A stretch of 64,000 bases of DNA from Tissierellia bacterium (GCA_030537875.1 JAUNVC010000002.1:1-64000), one strand, 5' to 3'. Positions 46,068 to 54,741 are shown, numbered from the stretch's first letter. Made by a program: numbers and translations. The notes: generated by a model from the letters alone, not told the origin.

Positions 46068-46163
46068 AACAAAAAAGCCAATGCTCCTATAAAAAATTTA
46101 TAGAAGTCATCAGCTTGTGTAAGCGGTTTCGGCTGTTGCCGGGGGAGAACTTCATTCCCATTA
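46068..46163 (-). promoter_or_regulatory. Fluoride (crcB-type) riboswitch with overlapping terminator
   Basis: On the minus transcript: GGGAATGAAGTTCTCCC, then an optional CGGC-AACA-GCCG hairpin, AAACCGCTT-ACAC-AAG and CTGATGACTTCTA. These are the conserved parts of the fluoride aptamer (GAUG-like 5' stem with UUC, AACCGC, GAUGACUUCUA). The last aptamer bases, CTTCTA, also begin a 10-bp stem CTTCTATAAA-TTT-TTTATAGGAG (46084-46106), followed by a T6 run. Ligand-bound aptamer would therefore block the terminator and switch on the antiporter gene. Confidence 0.88.
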
Positions 46164-46185
46164 GAAAAGTATAACAGGAAAAGAT

Positions 46186-46776
46186 TTATTTTTCAAGCTC
46201 CTCTGCAAGAGAAAAAGATTCCAATCCCTCTTCTCCGAGAGAAAGAAGAATTGCATAGATCCTCCTCTTGTCTTCCTCCGACAAACCTTGCTCTATCATC
46301 TCTTGCCGAATCTTGGCCAAAAGCTCCATCCTGCCATGGCTCCATGGCAAAAGAGCCTTCCTCACATCTTCCCCGATGGGTCGAAGCGCAAAGGGAATCC
46401 CGTGGGCCGTCGAAAGACCGACCTGCACCCCACCGGCATCCAATTCCTTCACCAAGTGGACATCTCCCAACTCCCGATCATCGGCCACATTGACAAGAAT
46501 CTCCTTTTCCAAACACCAAGAAGCAATCTCTTCGTTGACATTTTTTACGTTGGTGGCAGCTATGACGAGAAACATCCCCTCCACATCTCTTTTTTCCACC
46601 TCTCGCCGATGCAAACGAAAAAGACCCTCCAGATCATATGCCATGGTGGGACTTACAAGAGTAACTTCTGCCCCCAACTCCATACATTTTTTTGCCTTCC
46701 GAAGGCCCACAGGCCCTCCGCCTACGACCAAGACCCTCTTACCGGTCCAGTCGATGCGAAGAAAACCATAGGCCAT
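46186..46776 (-). CDS. Precorrin-2 dehydrogenase/sirohydrochlorin ferrochelatase-like (CysG N-domain)
   Basis: 196 residues, matching Met8/SirC/YlnF-type stand-alone enzymes. NAD-binding loop KRVLVVGGGPVGLRKAKKC (residues 13-31), then VISLV-type strands, VIAATNVKNVNEEIASWC, ILVNVADDRELGDV and GLSTAHGIPFALRPIGEDVRKAL. It oxidises precorrin-2 to sirohydrochlorin in siroheme or cobalamin synthesis. Other heme/cobalamin genes are not in the window. Start codon overlaps the stop of the upstream unknown gene. Confidence 0.9.
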   Translation of the reverse strand: MAYGFLRIDWTGKRVLVVGGGPVGLRKAKKCMELGAEVTLVSPTMAYDLEGLFRLHRREVEKRDVEGMFLVIAATNVKNVNEEIASWCLEKEILVNVADDRELGDVHLVKELDAGGVQVGLSTAHGIPFALRPIGEDVRKALLPWSHGRMELLAKIRQEMIEQGLSEEDKRRIYAILLSLGEEGLESFSLAEELEK

Positions 46777-47462
46777 TATTTTTTATACACCTTATAATCG
46801 GTGCCGGAAATCATCTCCACCCCGTAACCTGCCGGCTCCATAAATCCACGCAACAATGCCAATCGACAAGTATAAAAGACAGACTTGGGTGTAGCATCTC
46901 CCTCTTCTTTCACCCTAAGATTTGCTTCTCTTTGCACATCAAAAGCCTCATGATGGTCATGATCATGACCTCCGTGACAGGTCTTGGTCAAACTAAGACT
47001 GGGATCTGTGGCAAGAGGATTCTTCTCATAGGGCGCGTGAACATCTTCCACTTCGATAAGATAGAGATTCCCCTCCTCATCCCCCTGTGCCTCCAAAGCG
47101 CCATCACAGGGCATGCCGTCGAGCAAAATTCCGTGAATGGCCTCAAACACATCATCGGGCGAGTCGTAGGAATACCCCTTACCCATCTTCTTTCCAAAGG
47201 CATATAACTTTTCCTCTGCATTTTCTGTGGCATGAAGAGCATAACTCAATCGAGATTCCACCACATCAATCCGAGCGGAAAGCCATCCGTGAATATTGGG
47301 CGTGTCGATGAGGGTGGCCAAGTCTTCCCGAGAAACCGGGGGCATGACCTCGTTTAATCTATGAAAAGCGGGGTTATCCCCCAGCAAATATTCTGTAATG
47401 CGATCTTGAAATTGGATCTTGTCGTACATAAGATAATGAATTGGTCCAAGTGTGTGACTCAT
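46776..47462 (-). CDS. Unknown protein with His-rich loop, coupled to precorrin-2 dehydrogenase
   Basis: 228 residues. I do not recognise the family. It begins MSHTLGPIHYLMYDKIQFQD, a conserved-looking His-containing helix start, and carries a metal-ligand-rich segment CHGGHDHDHHEAFD near residue 165, plus a Cys at GMPCDGAL and another at FYTCRLALLRGF. No signal peptide or membrane segment. The gene sits directly upstream of the siroheme/cobalamin enzyme and overlaps it by one base, so a role in metal (Ni, Co or Fe) handling for tetrapyrroles is possible but unproven. Confidence 0.75.
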   Translation of the reverse strand: MSHTLGPIHYLMYDKIQFQDRITEYLLGDNPAFHRLNEVMPPVSREDLATLIDTPNIHGWLSARIDVVESRLSYALHATENAEEKLYAFGKKMGKGYSYDSPDDVFEAIHGILLDGMPCDGALEAQGDEEGNLYLIEVEDVHAPYEKNPLATDPSLSLTKTCHGGHDHDHHEAFDVQREANLRVKEEGDATPKSVFYTCRLALLRGFMEPAGYGVEMISGTDYKVYKK

Positions 47463-47565
47463 AGGTACCTCCTTTTTTTCTACCCCTAGTATATCATGAG
47501 AGAAAAGTGAAACACAAGAAATCCATTTCTTTTTCTATACGAAAAAGAAATCTTCCATTCCTCCA

Positions 47566-47595
47566 ATAAAAAAGACGAGAAACCCCGCCTTTTCT
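47566..47595 (-). terminator. Probable terminator of the ECF-controlled ABC operon
   Basis: AAGGCGGG-GTTT-CTCGTCTT, a stem with two G-U pairs, followed by TTTT on the minus transcript, about 90 nt after the ATPase stop. Confidence 0.6.
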
Positions 47596-47686
47596 TTCTA
47601 ATGAATCAATATCCATACTGTTTTTTTCATACCTATAAATTCCTAATTTTTTGATTCAATCTTTTTTCTTACAACTGTACAGTATC

Positions 47687-48361
47687 CTACTTCTCAATCA
47701 ACTTTCCATCTCTCAATCGATAAATAGTATAAAGAGAGTGGTCAAAAACCGACAAATCGTGGGTCACTATAATCAAGATACTATCGGAGCCCATGATCTT
47801 TTCTGTGTAATCAATGATTTTTTCCTTCATTCTAAGATTCAAGGAATTGGTCGGCTCATCCATGAGCAAAATCTTGGGACCGTTTACCAAGGCTCTTGCA
47901 ATCCCCACCTTCTGTTTTTCTCCCCCAGAGAGCCTCTTGACCTTTTGCTTAAGTAAACTTTCTATCTCCAACAGTGCAGCGATTTCATCTATGCGTTTTC
48001 TTCTCTCTTTTCTTTTATACTTCTTAGAATAGATCAAAGGAACTAAAATATTATTGTAGGCCGTTTCCTCTTCCAATAAATGGTAATCTTGAAAGACAAA
48101 ACCAAAGACTTCATTGCGCAATCGTGCAATCTCCCGTTCCCTTCTATCGCCTATCTTTTTTCCCTCAATGAAATAGGAGCCTTCGAAATTGCGATCTTGC
48201 AATCCGAGGATTTTAAGAAAGGTGGTCTTTCCTGCACCATTTTCTCCTTCAATGAGTATTTTCTCACCCTTTTTAGCAGAAAAGCTCAAATCATCCAAAA
48301 TGGATTGATCCTTCACTTGCCCCCTATACTTTTTCGTGAGATTGTCAATTTGAATCATCAC
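47687..48361 (-). CDS. ABC transporter ATPase of the secreted-protein locus
   Basis: 224 residues (second Met at 48358 is an alternative start). Walker A GENGAGKTTFLKI, Q-loop FVFQDYHLL, signature LSGGEKQKVGIARAL, Walker B ILLMDEPTNSLN, H-loop IIVTHDLSVF. It belongs to the MacB/LolD-like ATPase group, including those found beside lactococcin-972-type bacteriocins. It should energise the two FtsX-like membrane proteins encoded upstream, overlapping the nearer by 4 nt. Confidence 0.92.
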   Translation of the reverse strand: MMIQIDNLTKKYRGQVKDQSILDDLSFSAKKGEKILIEGENGAGKTTFLKILGLQDRNFEGSYFIEGKKIGDRREREIARLRNEVFGFVFQDYHLLEEETAYNNILVPLIYSKKYKRKERRKRIDEIAALLEIESLLKQKVKRLSGGEKQKVGIARALVNGPKILLMDEPTNSLNLRMKEKIIDYTEKIMGSDSILIIVTHDLSVFDHSLYTIYRLRDGKLIEK

Positions 48362-49413
48362 ATGTCTCCTTTAATCTTTGTGCCTATACTCTTGGAACCA
48401 AGCATTGCCATGGTGGCAATTCCCAAGGCCACCATCCAGAGCAAGGTAATTGCCAAGCCCCACTGCGCCATTTCATTCCATTGAAAACGATTTAAATAGT
48501 TCATTATCAACAAACTTCCAAGTCCCATGGCTAGAATAAAAATACAATTCCGACCAAGAATGCTTCTCATGGTTGCCCCACAAATTAAATGGATTCTATA
48601 TTCTTCACATAATTTACTATACAAATATTTTAGAAAGAGAAAAAAGCAAACCAACATTGATAAGACACTAAGAATTCCATACACATACATATAATGACGC
48701 ATAAAATACATCTCATCCTTGCATTTAAAATCCAAAGATTGCTTATAAAGTCGGATAGGGCCCTGCTGAAAAATCTCTTCCATTTTGGTGTCCAGTCCCG
48801 TCTTTCTATCTTCCTTGGAAAAATAAGAACTTTCAACCAATTCGCACCATTGACTTACATCCGGAGAAAAAGATGCAATATCCCTAAATTCATGGGAGGT
48901 TAATTCAAAAAACACATCTCCTTCCTCGGGTAATTTATTCCAATTGATTCGTTTAACAATATCCAAATCAATATTTTCGCGGTTTACAATGCGAATATCT
49001 TCCGATCTTACGGCATGAACCTGAGAGAACATTTGGGATGGCATGCACCAAAGAATGCGATTGTCTCCATATTTCTCCAATTCACCCACAAATATTGTGG
49101 AGAACACATCAAATTTTTCGCCTACCAAATCGGAACCATTTATATTAAAGCTGCCATAACCCCCCTCTTGGAAAAGCTGATTCAATTGTTCCTCTATTCG
49201 GTCCATCTCCTCAAAGGAGTAGGAAATGGGTACCGTTTCATAGTATCTCTTCACCTCCAAACTATCCGTCGGTTGCCGATACAAGCGTACCAATGTTGCC
49301 CCTATGGCGGCGAGAACAAGCGAAACCGTCAATATGAATCCGACAAAACAAAGAAAAATCCATTTATTTCTCCATATATCTTTTAAACCAAGTTTAAAAA
49401 TATCCATCAACAT
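48358..49413 (-). CDS. FtsX-like ABC permease, second subunit
   Basis: 351 residues from ATG 49413 (GGAGTAAG upstream). One N-terminal membrane segment (WIFLCFVGFILTVSLVLAAIG), an external domain of about 190 residues, then three C-terminal segments (VLSMLVCFFLFLKYL, FILAMGLGSLLIMNYL, WGLAITLLWMVALGI). This is the MacB/FtsX topology, used for mechanotransmission rather than classical transport. Partner of the following ATPase. Confidence 0.78.
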   Translation of the reverse strand: MLMDIFKLGLKDIWRNKWIFLCFVGFILTVSLVLAAIGATLVRLYRQPTDSLEVKRYYETVPISYSFEEMDRIEEQLNQLFQEGGYGSFNINGSDLVGEKFDVFSTIFVGELEKYGDNRILWCMPSQMFSQVHAVRSEDIRIVNRENIDLDIVKRINWNKLPEEGDVFFELTSHEFRDIASFSPDVSQWCELVESSYFSKEDRKTGLDTKMEEIFQQGPIRLYKQSLDFKCKDEMYFMRHYMYVYGILSVLSMLVCFFLFLKYLYSKLCEEYRIHLICGATMRSILGRNCIFILAMGLGSLLIMNYLNRFQWNEMAQWGLAITLLWMVALGIATMAMLGSKSIGTKIKGDM

Positions 49414-49415
49414 AC

Positions 49416-50447
49416 TTACTCCATTCTCGCTTTTGAACGAAGATACATTCCGTGTGTAGCACATATAACAACTAAGCTATAACCCAATAATAGAAAGACT
49501 TGTAGTTTGCCATAAATGATTAGGGTTATATAGTGACCAACTGTACATCCAAGAAACAATACCATTAGAGCAGAGGATATAAGACTAGCCATCACACCCA
49601 CCGCCAAGAGAGGCCAAAGATAGAGTTTCCAAATGTGCCCCATGGTGGCACCAAACATGCGATAGGTATGCAAATATTCATAGTATCCGATGATATACAT
49701 TGCCAACACATAGAGAATGAGGGGGGAGAGAAATAGAGCGCATGAATATATTATCTGGGTATATAAGGTGGCTTCGGTAAAAGCAAAATGTGTTGCATCT
49801 ACAAAAGAATTCCTATTTTCACGTTTTGTCTCTACATATCCTAGACCCTTCAATCGATCCCTCGCTTCTTTTGCAGATTGTCCATTGGGGGATTGCAAAT
49901 AGATGGTCCGTATATCTTCAGCTGGAATGGAAAAGAAATTCCGGACCAATTCATGGTTCATTCCTCTTCCTATATCTGAATGAATGTCCAACATATGGAT
50001 AATTTCCGTAGTATAGACTGATTCTTTCCATCGGCGAAGAGCGTCAATATATTCTAAAGAGTTGCCTGAGTTCATTATTTGATCAATGGATGTGATCAAT
50101 ATACTGACATTCTTCTTTTCCCTATAGTCTTCCTCAGAAAAATATCGTAAAACGGTTCTTACAATGAGTTTAGTTGCCTTAGCATAGTACCGGAACGTGG
50201 GGTCATATACTCCGATTTCCTGATTTTTATCCGTTTCTCCAATAACCGTCAAATCCTCATATTGATTTAAAAAGTCAAGACCTATGTCTTTCTCAGAATC
50301 CTTCCCCTTCCTTAGGGTTATATAATCGTACTCCAAGTAATAGGGTGTATCATACAGGAAAGACCCGAACACATGATTTAGTGCCATTACCCATATGCAA
50401 TTGAGTAAAGCCAATAGTAAAACGATTGGCATAAGTTTTCGAAGCAT
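49416..50447 (-). CDS. FtsX-like ABC permease, first subunit
   Basis: 343 residues. Same plan as its neighbour: an N-terminal segment (LMPIVLLLALLNCIWVMAL), a large external domain, then three membrane segments (SCALFLSPLILYVLAMYII, WKLYLWPLLAVGVMASLI, LLLGYSLVVICATHG). Two dissimilar FtsX-like subunits with one ATPase imply a heterodimer. Starts 17 nt after the small secreted protein gene. Confidence 0.78.
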   Translation of the reverse strand: MLRKLMPIVLLLALLNCIWVMALNHVFGSFLYDTPYYLEYDYITLRKGKDSEKDIGLDFLNQYEDLTVIGETDKNQEIGVYDPTFRYYAKATKLIVRTVLRYFSEEDYREKKNVSILITSIDQIMNSGNSLEYIDALRRWKESVYTTEIIHMLDIHSDIGRGMNHELVRNFFSIPAEDIRTIYLQSPNGQSAKEARDRLKGLGYVETKRENRNSFVDATHFAFTEATLYTQIIYSCALFLSPLILYVLAMYIIGYYEYLHTYRMFGATMGHIWKLYLWPLLAVGVMASLISSALMVLFLGCTVGHYITLIIYGKLQVFLLLGYSLVVICATHGMYLRSKARME

Positions 50448-50464
50448 GCTACACCCCTCTCTAG

Positions 50465-50956
50465 TTATTTAACGATTTTTAGAATCTCCCCTATAACGGG
50501 AGTACTTCCCTCTTCTAAAAGTCCTGTATATACTCTGGTTTTGTTGAGGATATTACGTTTGTAATTGGATGTCACAGGTTCTGTTTCATAGCTATAATAG
50601 GCTCTAGTTTTTGGACCATTATTGGGCTTATCATAGGCAGTTAACTCTTTTATAACTTGCCTAGAATCATGTTCGTTTTTTGAACGAGCTCTAGCAAATG
50701 AGATATCACCTTGTACATCATATGTTATTTTCGTTGAGGAATAATATATGAGTTGTCCGTAATCATCTACTCCTCGATCCGTTCCTTTTACAGAAGCTAC
50801 TCCGTAATATGGAAACGAAAGCCCATCTTTATGTTCACTTGAAACATACGTGTAGTCTGACGCTCTCCATAAGATGGTAACTTTTGCGAATGCGGTTGTT
50901 GTTAATATCAACACTAGTGCCAGTGTTAATACCATCGTCAGTTTACAATTCTTCAT
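50465..50956 (-). CDS. Small secreted protein of the ECF/ABC locus (bacteriocin-like candidate)
   Basis: 163 residues from ATG 50956 (AAAGGAG upstream). Sec signal peptide MKNCKLTMVLTLALVLILTTTAFA, cleaved after AFA. The mature 140 residues are Tyr/Ser/Lys-rich with no cysteine pair and no known enzymatic motif. Gene order (secreted protein, FtsX-like proteins, ATPase) mirrors lactococcin-972 family loci, but the sequence lacks an obvious match to that family. It is directly preceded by an ECF-type promoter, so it is probably made under envelope or peptide stress. Confidence 0.7.
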   Translation of the reverse strand: MKNCKLTMVLTLALVLILTTTAFAKVTILWRASDYTYVSSEHKDGLSFPYYGVASVKGTDRGVDDYGQLIYYSSTKITYDVQGDISFARARSKNEHDSRQVIKELTAYDKPNNGPKTRAYYSYETEPVTSNYKRNILNKTRVYTGLLEEGSTPVIGEILKIVK

Positions 50957-51086
50957 TGTATTCTCCTTTCTTTCGAAATTCATAAGTCTTGACTTTAAAT
51001 CACGAATTTTATGGCCATTTCTTTATTATTAGAAACAGCTTCAGAGATATTATAGATTGTTGAATCTATTTTACCCCTTCACTTAT

Positions 51087-51115
51087 AATCCGTTTTACAA
51101 CCACATTTTGTGACA
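51087..51115 (-). promoter_or_regulatory. ECF-type promoter of the secreted-protein/ABC operon
   Basis: Minus strand TGTCACA (51115-51109), a 16-nt spacer and CGGATT (51092-51087). Same boxes and exact spacing as the promoters at 52809-52837 and 54803-54831. It lies 130 nt upstream of the ATG at 50956 and after the end of the preceding gene. Confidence 0.85.
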
Positions 51116-51164
51116 CTTTATTATTATTTTTTTAATAATAATAATCTACTTTGGATGAACCCTA

Positions 51165-51560
51165 TTAATAGCTATCTGTGTACGAATATCCTGTTTTCGT
51201 GGATCCATTATGAGTTATGGTATATTTGAACCGATAGGTTCCACGACTGTTTAAATTTTTTGTTTTAGAAAAAACAATCCATGTTGATCTAGAATAGCGT
51301 TCACTAAACGTGGCAACCGAAACCCAACTGCTACCACTCTTTTTTTGTAGTACCGCTGACAAGGTCCAAGATCCAGACTCTGAAGAACTAGCACTTATAA
51401 TTAGAGTGCTTTTTCCATCATTATCTATATAAAATTCCGCTTCTTCACCAATTAATTCATTATAAAAAGGTACTACTTCTCCACCCATGGCCATACATTC
51501 TGTTGCGCCCATAAATATCACAGCAACTATGATAATTGCTGCTATCCCTTTATTTAACAT
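51165..51560 (-). CDS. Small secreted beta-rich protein
   Basis: 131 residues. Signal peptide MLNKGIAAIIIVAVIFMGATECMA, then about 105 residues rich in Ser, Thr and aromatic residues in alternating beta patterns (TLIISASSSESGSWTLSAVL, YRFKYTITHNGSTKTGYSY), likely an immunoglobulin-like sandwich. Similar short secreted proteins of unknown function occur in Firmicutes. Located after the anti-sigma gene (15-nt gap), so probably cotranscribed with sigma and anti-sigma. Confidence 0.75.
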   Translation of the reverse strand: MLNKGIAAIIIVAVIFMGATECMAMGGEVVPFYNELIGEEAEFYIDNDGKSTLIISASSSESGSWTLSAVLQKKSGSSWVSVATFSERYSRSTWIVFSKTKNLNSRGTYRFKYTITHNGSTKTGYSYTDSY

Positions 51561-51575
51561 TTTATAATAACCTCC

Positions 51576-52268
51576 TTATTTTATTGATTGAATAATTTTT
51601 TTATTTTCTTCTAAGGACTCATTGGATGTGATCCGATAGGCCCATCTCCCATCTAACCATAAAAATGCATAGGTATCTCCCCTATGAATATAGTCTATAT
51701 GTTTTCCATTGATCTCCATGGAATGGCGCGTGGAATATTCATTATCCCATCCAATTTTAGCTGATTTGGCAATGGAAACGGTAATCATAATGAATTTATC
51801 CCCCTTCTCAAAACACTTATCAACACGGAAACCATGGTCTTGATCCAATTCTATGGTATAGCCTTCCGGAATATAGCCCACCTCTAGGGAAACTTTTTCA
51901 TCCCTCCTTTCCTGAGATTCCCCTACCTCCACTTCTCGAAAGGTGACTTCATCATGATCGTCGTAGGTTTTCCATACTGCAATTACAGCCTGTTTAATGT
52001 GGGCCCATGTTTTTTGTACAGGAAATATGATGGTGGAAAGAAGAAGCAATGACAGGCAAAGGGTCGCCACTCCCACTCTCCAGTTCATCCACCCAAAGGT
52101 CTTTTTTCTTTTTTGGGGGAGGGGATCTTGGTCTGCCAGCATTTTTTTCAATTCCAATGTGAGCCCATCAGAAAGTTCCATAGTTTCCGGTCCATCGATT
52201 TTATTTTCTTCTAAAAGCTCTTTAAATAATAGGGCTTTCAATTGATGGTCATCCAACTTATTCTTCAT
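51576..52268 (-). CDS. Membrane anti-sigma factor (DUF4367-like)
   Basis: 230 residues. A cytoplasmic N-terminal part of about 60 residues, one membrane helix (residues 65-84, VGVATLCLSLLLLSTIIF), then an external domain with VSLEVGYIPEGYTIELDQDHGF and FIMITVSIAKS, resembling the DUF4367 domain of Firmicute ECF anti-sigma factors. It starts inside the end of the sigma gene (11-nt overlap), the usual arrangement for a sigma/anti-sigma pair. Signal unknown. Confidence 0.85.
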   Translation of the reverse strand: MKNKLDDHQLKALLFKELLEENKIDGPETMELSDGLTLELKKMLADQDPLPQKRKKTFGWMNWRVGVATLCLSLLLLSTIIFPVQKTWAHIKQAVIAVWKTYDDHDEVTFREVEVGESQERRDEKVSLEVGYIPEGYTIELDQDHGFRVDKCFEKGDKFIMITVSIAKSAKIGWDNEYSTRHSMEINGKHIDYIHRGDTYAFLWLDGRWAYRITSNESLEENKKIIQSIK

Positions 52269-52773
52269 AGATTCCCTTCTTTCTCAATAGTATTTGCAAT
52301 CTTCCCCTTGCCCGTTCATATCGTTTCCGGGCATTGGCTTCGCTAATATCCAATTTCTTGGCAATCTCTTGGTAATCCAAGTCTAGGGCCAAACGCAATA
52401 AAAGAATAACCCGATCCCTTTCTTTCATGGTTTGGATGATTTGATAGATTTGGTTGGTCTCACAGATTCCCACTTCCTCACAATGAAACCCCAACATGGA
52501 TTCCTCAAATTCTTCCACCAAAACCAGGTTTTTTCTCGCTCGGATAATGTCAATGGCTTTGCATTTTACGATAAATCCAATGAGGGTGGGCATCTTCCCT
52601 CCCTTCTCAATGGAGATTTTATCGATGGAATGCATGATGTCTATGAAGGCTTCTTGGGTCGCATCTTCTGCCAAATCCATATCCTGTACATATTGATATG
52701 CAATGGCCTTCATCCGCGTGGAATAGGTTTGACAAATAAAAGCCATTTTTTCATTTCCAGATTCAAACTCCAT
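52258..52773 (-). CDS. ECF sigma factor
   Basis: 171 residues. Region 2: MAFICQTYSTRMKAIAYQYV and DLAEDATQEAFIDIMHSI. Region 4: LDLDYQEIAKKLDISEANARKRYERARGRL, a helix-turn-helix. It looks like the ECF group paired with DUF4179/DUF4367 anti-sigma factors in Firmicutes. Autoregulation is likely because a TGTCACA-N16-CGGATT promoter lies just upstream. Start ATG 52773 with GAGGAGGG. Confidence 0.93.
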   Translation of the reverse strand: MEFESGNEKMAFICQTYSTRMKAIAYQYVQDMDLAEDATQEAFIDIMHSIDKISIEKGGKMPTLIGFIVKCKAIDIIRARKNLVLVEEFEESMLGFHCEEVGICETNQIYQIIQTMKERDRVILLLRLALDLDYQEIAKKLDISEANARKRYERARGRLQILLRKKGIYEE

Positions 52774-52808
52774 TTTCCCTCCTCATCCATATATAACCTA
52801 CCATATAG

Positions 52809-52837
52809 AATCCGTTTTGAGACCATCTTTTGTGACA
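52809..52837 (-). promoter_or_regulatory. ECF-type promoter of the sigma factor gene
   Basis: TGTCACA (52837-52831), 16 nt, CGGATT (52814-52809), about 36 nt before the sigma start codon. The spacer also matches its sister promoter at 54803 closely (GATGGTCTCAAAA here, CGTGGTCTCAAAA there). Confidence 0.88.
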
Positions 52838-52930
52838 GTTTTTAGAAAAATATTTTTATGTATTTTATGTATCATATCACGTTGGGTGTTAGGAAACAAG
52901 ATATATACTTTTTGATTGTTTGCTCCAAAG

Positions 52931-52964
52931 AAAAACCTCCACCTTTGCTGATGGAGGTTTTTTT
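52931..52964 (-). terminator. Terminator of the exporter gene
   Basis: ACCTCCA-N10-TGGAGGT followed by TTTTT on the minus transcript, directly after the stop codon of the 592-residue ABC protein. Confidence 0.92.
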
Positions 52965-54741
52965 ATTTCTCTTGGGCTTTGGCTTGGGCATCGTAGAGTT
53001 GTCGGAATACGCCTTCCACTTCATAGACATCCTCAAAGGTTCCCTGTTGTTCCAGCACCCCTTTATTGAGTACGAGGAACCAGTCGGCCTTTTGAAGTCC
53101 ATGGAGCCGGTGGCTGGTGAACAGGGTCAGTTTATTATCTGACCAAGCCAAGAGCCGATCCCAAAAATGTTTCTCACTCAAGGGGTCCAGAGCCGCACTG
53201 GGTTCATCAAACATTCTTCCGTCCCCTTCTCGGTAAAAGGCTCTCGCCGTGGCAATCTTTTGCCATTGCCCACCGGAGAGTTCCACTCCCTCATCGTAGA
53301 GTTTGCCGAGATAGGTTTCTTCGTCATGGGGAAGTTCTTCCATGACTTCTTTTGCGCCGCTGGTTTTTAGGGCCATCTCATAGGAAGCCATGTCTTTTTC
53401 CTTGGTTTCCGGTCTGGCGATGGTGATGTTTTCTTCTGCGCTCCAGGAGAATCTTCCAAAGTCTTGGAAGAGGACTCCGAAGGCTTTTCTCGCATCTTCT
53501 ATTTTATAGGCGCTGATGGGATGGTCATTGACGAGGATTTCTCCTTGGTCGGGGTCATAGAGTCGGAGCAATAGCTTGAGGAGGGTTGTCTTTCCGCTCC
53601 CATTGACACCCACTATGGCCACTTTCCATGGGGCTTCAATGTGGAAGTTGAGGTCTTTGAGGGCCGGCTCTTTTCGCCCCGGATAGGTAAAGCTCACACC
53701 CCTACATTCGATGGTTTTGATGGATCTGAGGGGGAGATTTCCTTCTTTTAGATTGCGGTCTTCGCCCAAAAAGTCGAAGTAATGGTCCATGAAGAGCATG
53801 GTGTCCATGAGGAGTGCTCCTTCCTGGATGAGTTGGAAGGAGGAGAGACTGGCAAGGCGCATATATTGGAGGAACATGGCCAAGGCACCTAAGCTAAAGA
53901 CTCCCACTAGGACCTGTCGGAAGAAATAGAGGGTGAGGAGAATGAGGGCGATGACCGATCCCAATGCGATCCATTCGCTGGCAATGGTGATTCTTCGCCG
54001 ATCTCTCTTGGAAGCCTCATAGATGGTTTGGAAGGTGTCTCTATATTTTTTTCTCACAGTGTCCGCAAAGCGATAGACCAATCTCTCTTGGGCATAGTTT
54101 CGCTTGAGGAGCACTTCTGAAAAGTAGTGGAGTCGTCGTGCAAGGGGGCTTCGATAGACGGTGTTTTCAAAGGCCTCCACCTGAAGTTTATAGAGGGCCA
54201 CGCTTTGGGGGAGTAGGCTGATGAATAAGATGACGGGGATGAAAAAGGAATAGGATGCCAACTGGATAAAAATGACGAGCAACGTAATACACATGCGAAA
54301 GATGCTCATGGAATAGATCAAGAGATTCACCGGTCGATAGGCGATTTCTTGTCGCAAGAGTTCCAGTCGGTGGTATGTGGTGGGATCATCTAAGACAGCT
54401 AGGGTATTGATCTTGTCGATGGCTCCATGAAGTTCATCGTTCATGGTGCCTGCCACCAGGTCGGTCAATTCTCCCTGAATCATCATGACCAGCGGACCCA
54501 CCATGGCATCCAGTGCCAAGGCGATGAAGAGGGGGAGTAGAATTGGTAGGCTATCCCCGATTCCTGTGAAGGTCATCGCTCCGTCAATAAATCTCGTGAT
54601 GGCCGTGGTGACCACAATGGGTACCAAGGCCTGCACACCGAGGAAGAGGAGCAGTAAAAGCAGGAGTTTGGGTGCGGTTTTCATTAGAAAACCCATGGTC
54701 CGCAGCGCTGTGCGAAGATAGTTCTTTTTCTTAACTTGCAT
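52963..54741 (-). CDS. ABC exporter, fused permease-ATPase, under ECF control
   Basis: 592 residues. Six membrane segments in the N-terminal 330 residues (type IV exporter fold), then an ATPase with Walker A VGVNGSGKTTLLKL, Q-loop VLFQDFGRF, signature LSGGQWQKIATARAF, DEPSAALDP and the H-loop LFTSHRLHG. The strand before Walker B reads REGDGRMFDEP, less hydrophobic than normal. It resembles half-size exporters of peptides found near bacteriocin loci. Its own TGTCACA-N16-CGGATT promoter puts it in the ECF regulon. Confidence 0.9.
   Translation of the reverse strand: MQVKKKNYLRTALRTMGFLMKTAPKLLLLLLLFLGVQALVPIVVTTAITRFIDGAMTFTGIGDSLPILLPLFIALALDAMVGPLVMMIQGELTDLVAGTMNDELHGAIDKINTLAVLDDPTTYHRLELLRQEIAYRPVNLLIYSMSIFRMCITLLVIFIQLASYSFFIPVILFISLLPQSVALYKLQVEAFENTVYRSPLARRLHYFSEVLLKRNYAQERLVYRFADTVRKKYRDTFQTIYEASKRDRRRITIASEWIALGSVIALILLTLYFFRQVLVGVFSLGALAMFLQYMRLASLSSFQLIQEGALLMDTMLFMDHYFDFLGEDRNLKEGNLPLRSIKTIECRGVSFTYPGRKEPALKDLNFHIEAPWKVAIVGVNGSGKTTLLKLLLRLYDPDQGEILVNDHPISAYKIEDARKAFGVLFQDFGRFSWSAEENITIARPETKEKDMASYEMALKTSGAKEVMEELPHDEETYLGKLYDEGVELSGGQWQKIATARAFYREGDGRMFDEPSAALDPLSEKHFWDRLLAWSDNKLTLFTSHRLHGLQKADWFLVLNKGVLEQQGTFEDVYEVEGVFRQLYDAQAKAQEK

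Noticed and set aside
50465..50956. Lactococcin 972 family bacteriocin
   Set aside because: Gene order is similar, but I cannot see the family's conserved Trp/Gly motifs in the protein.
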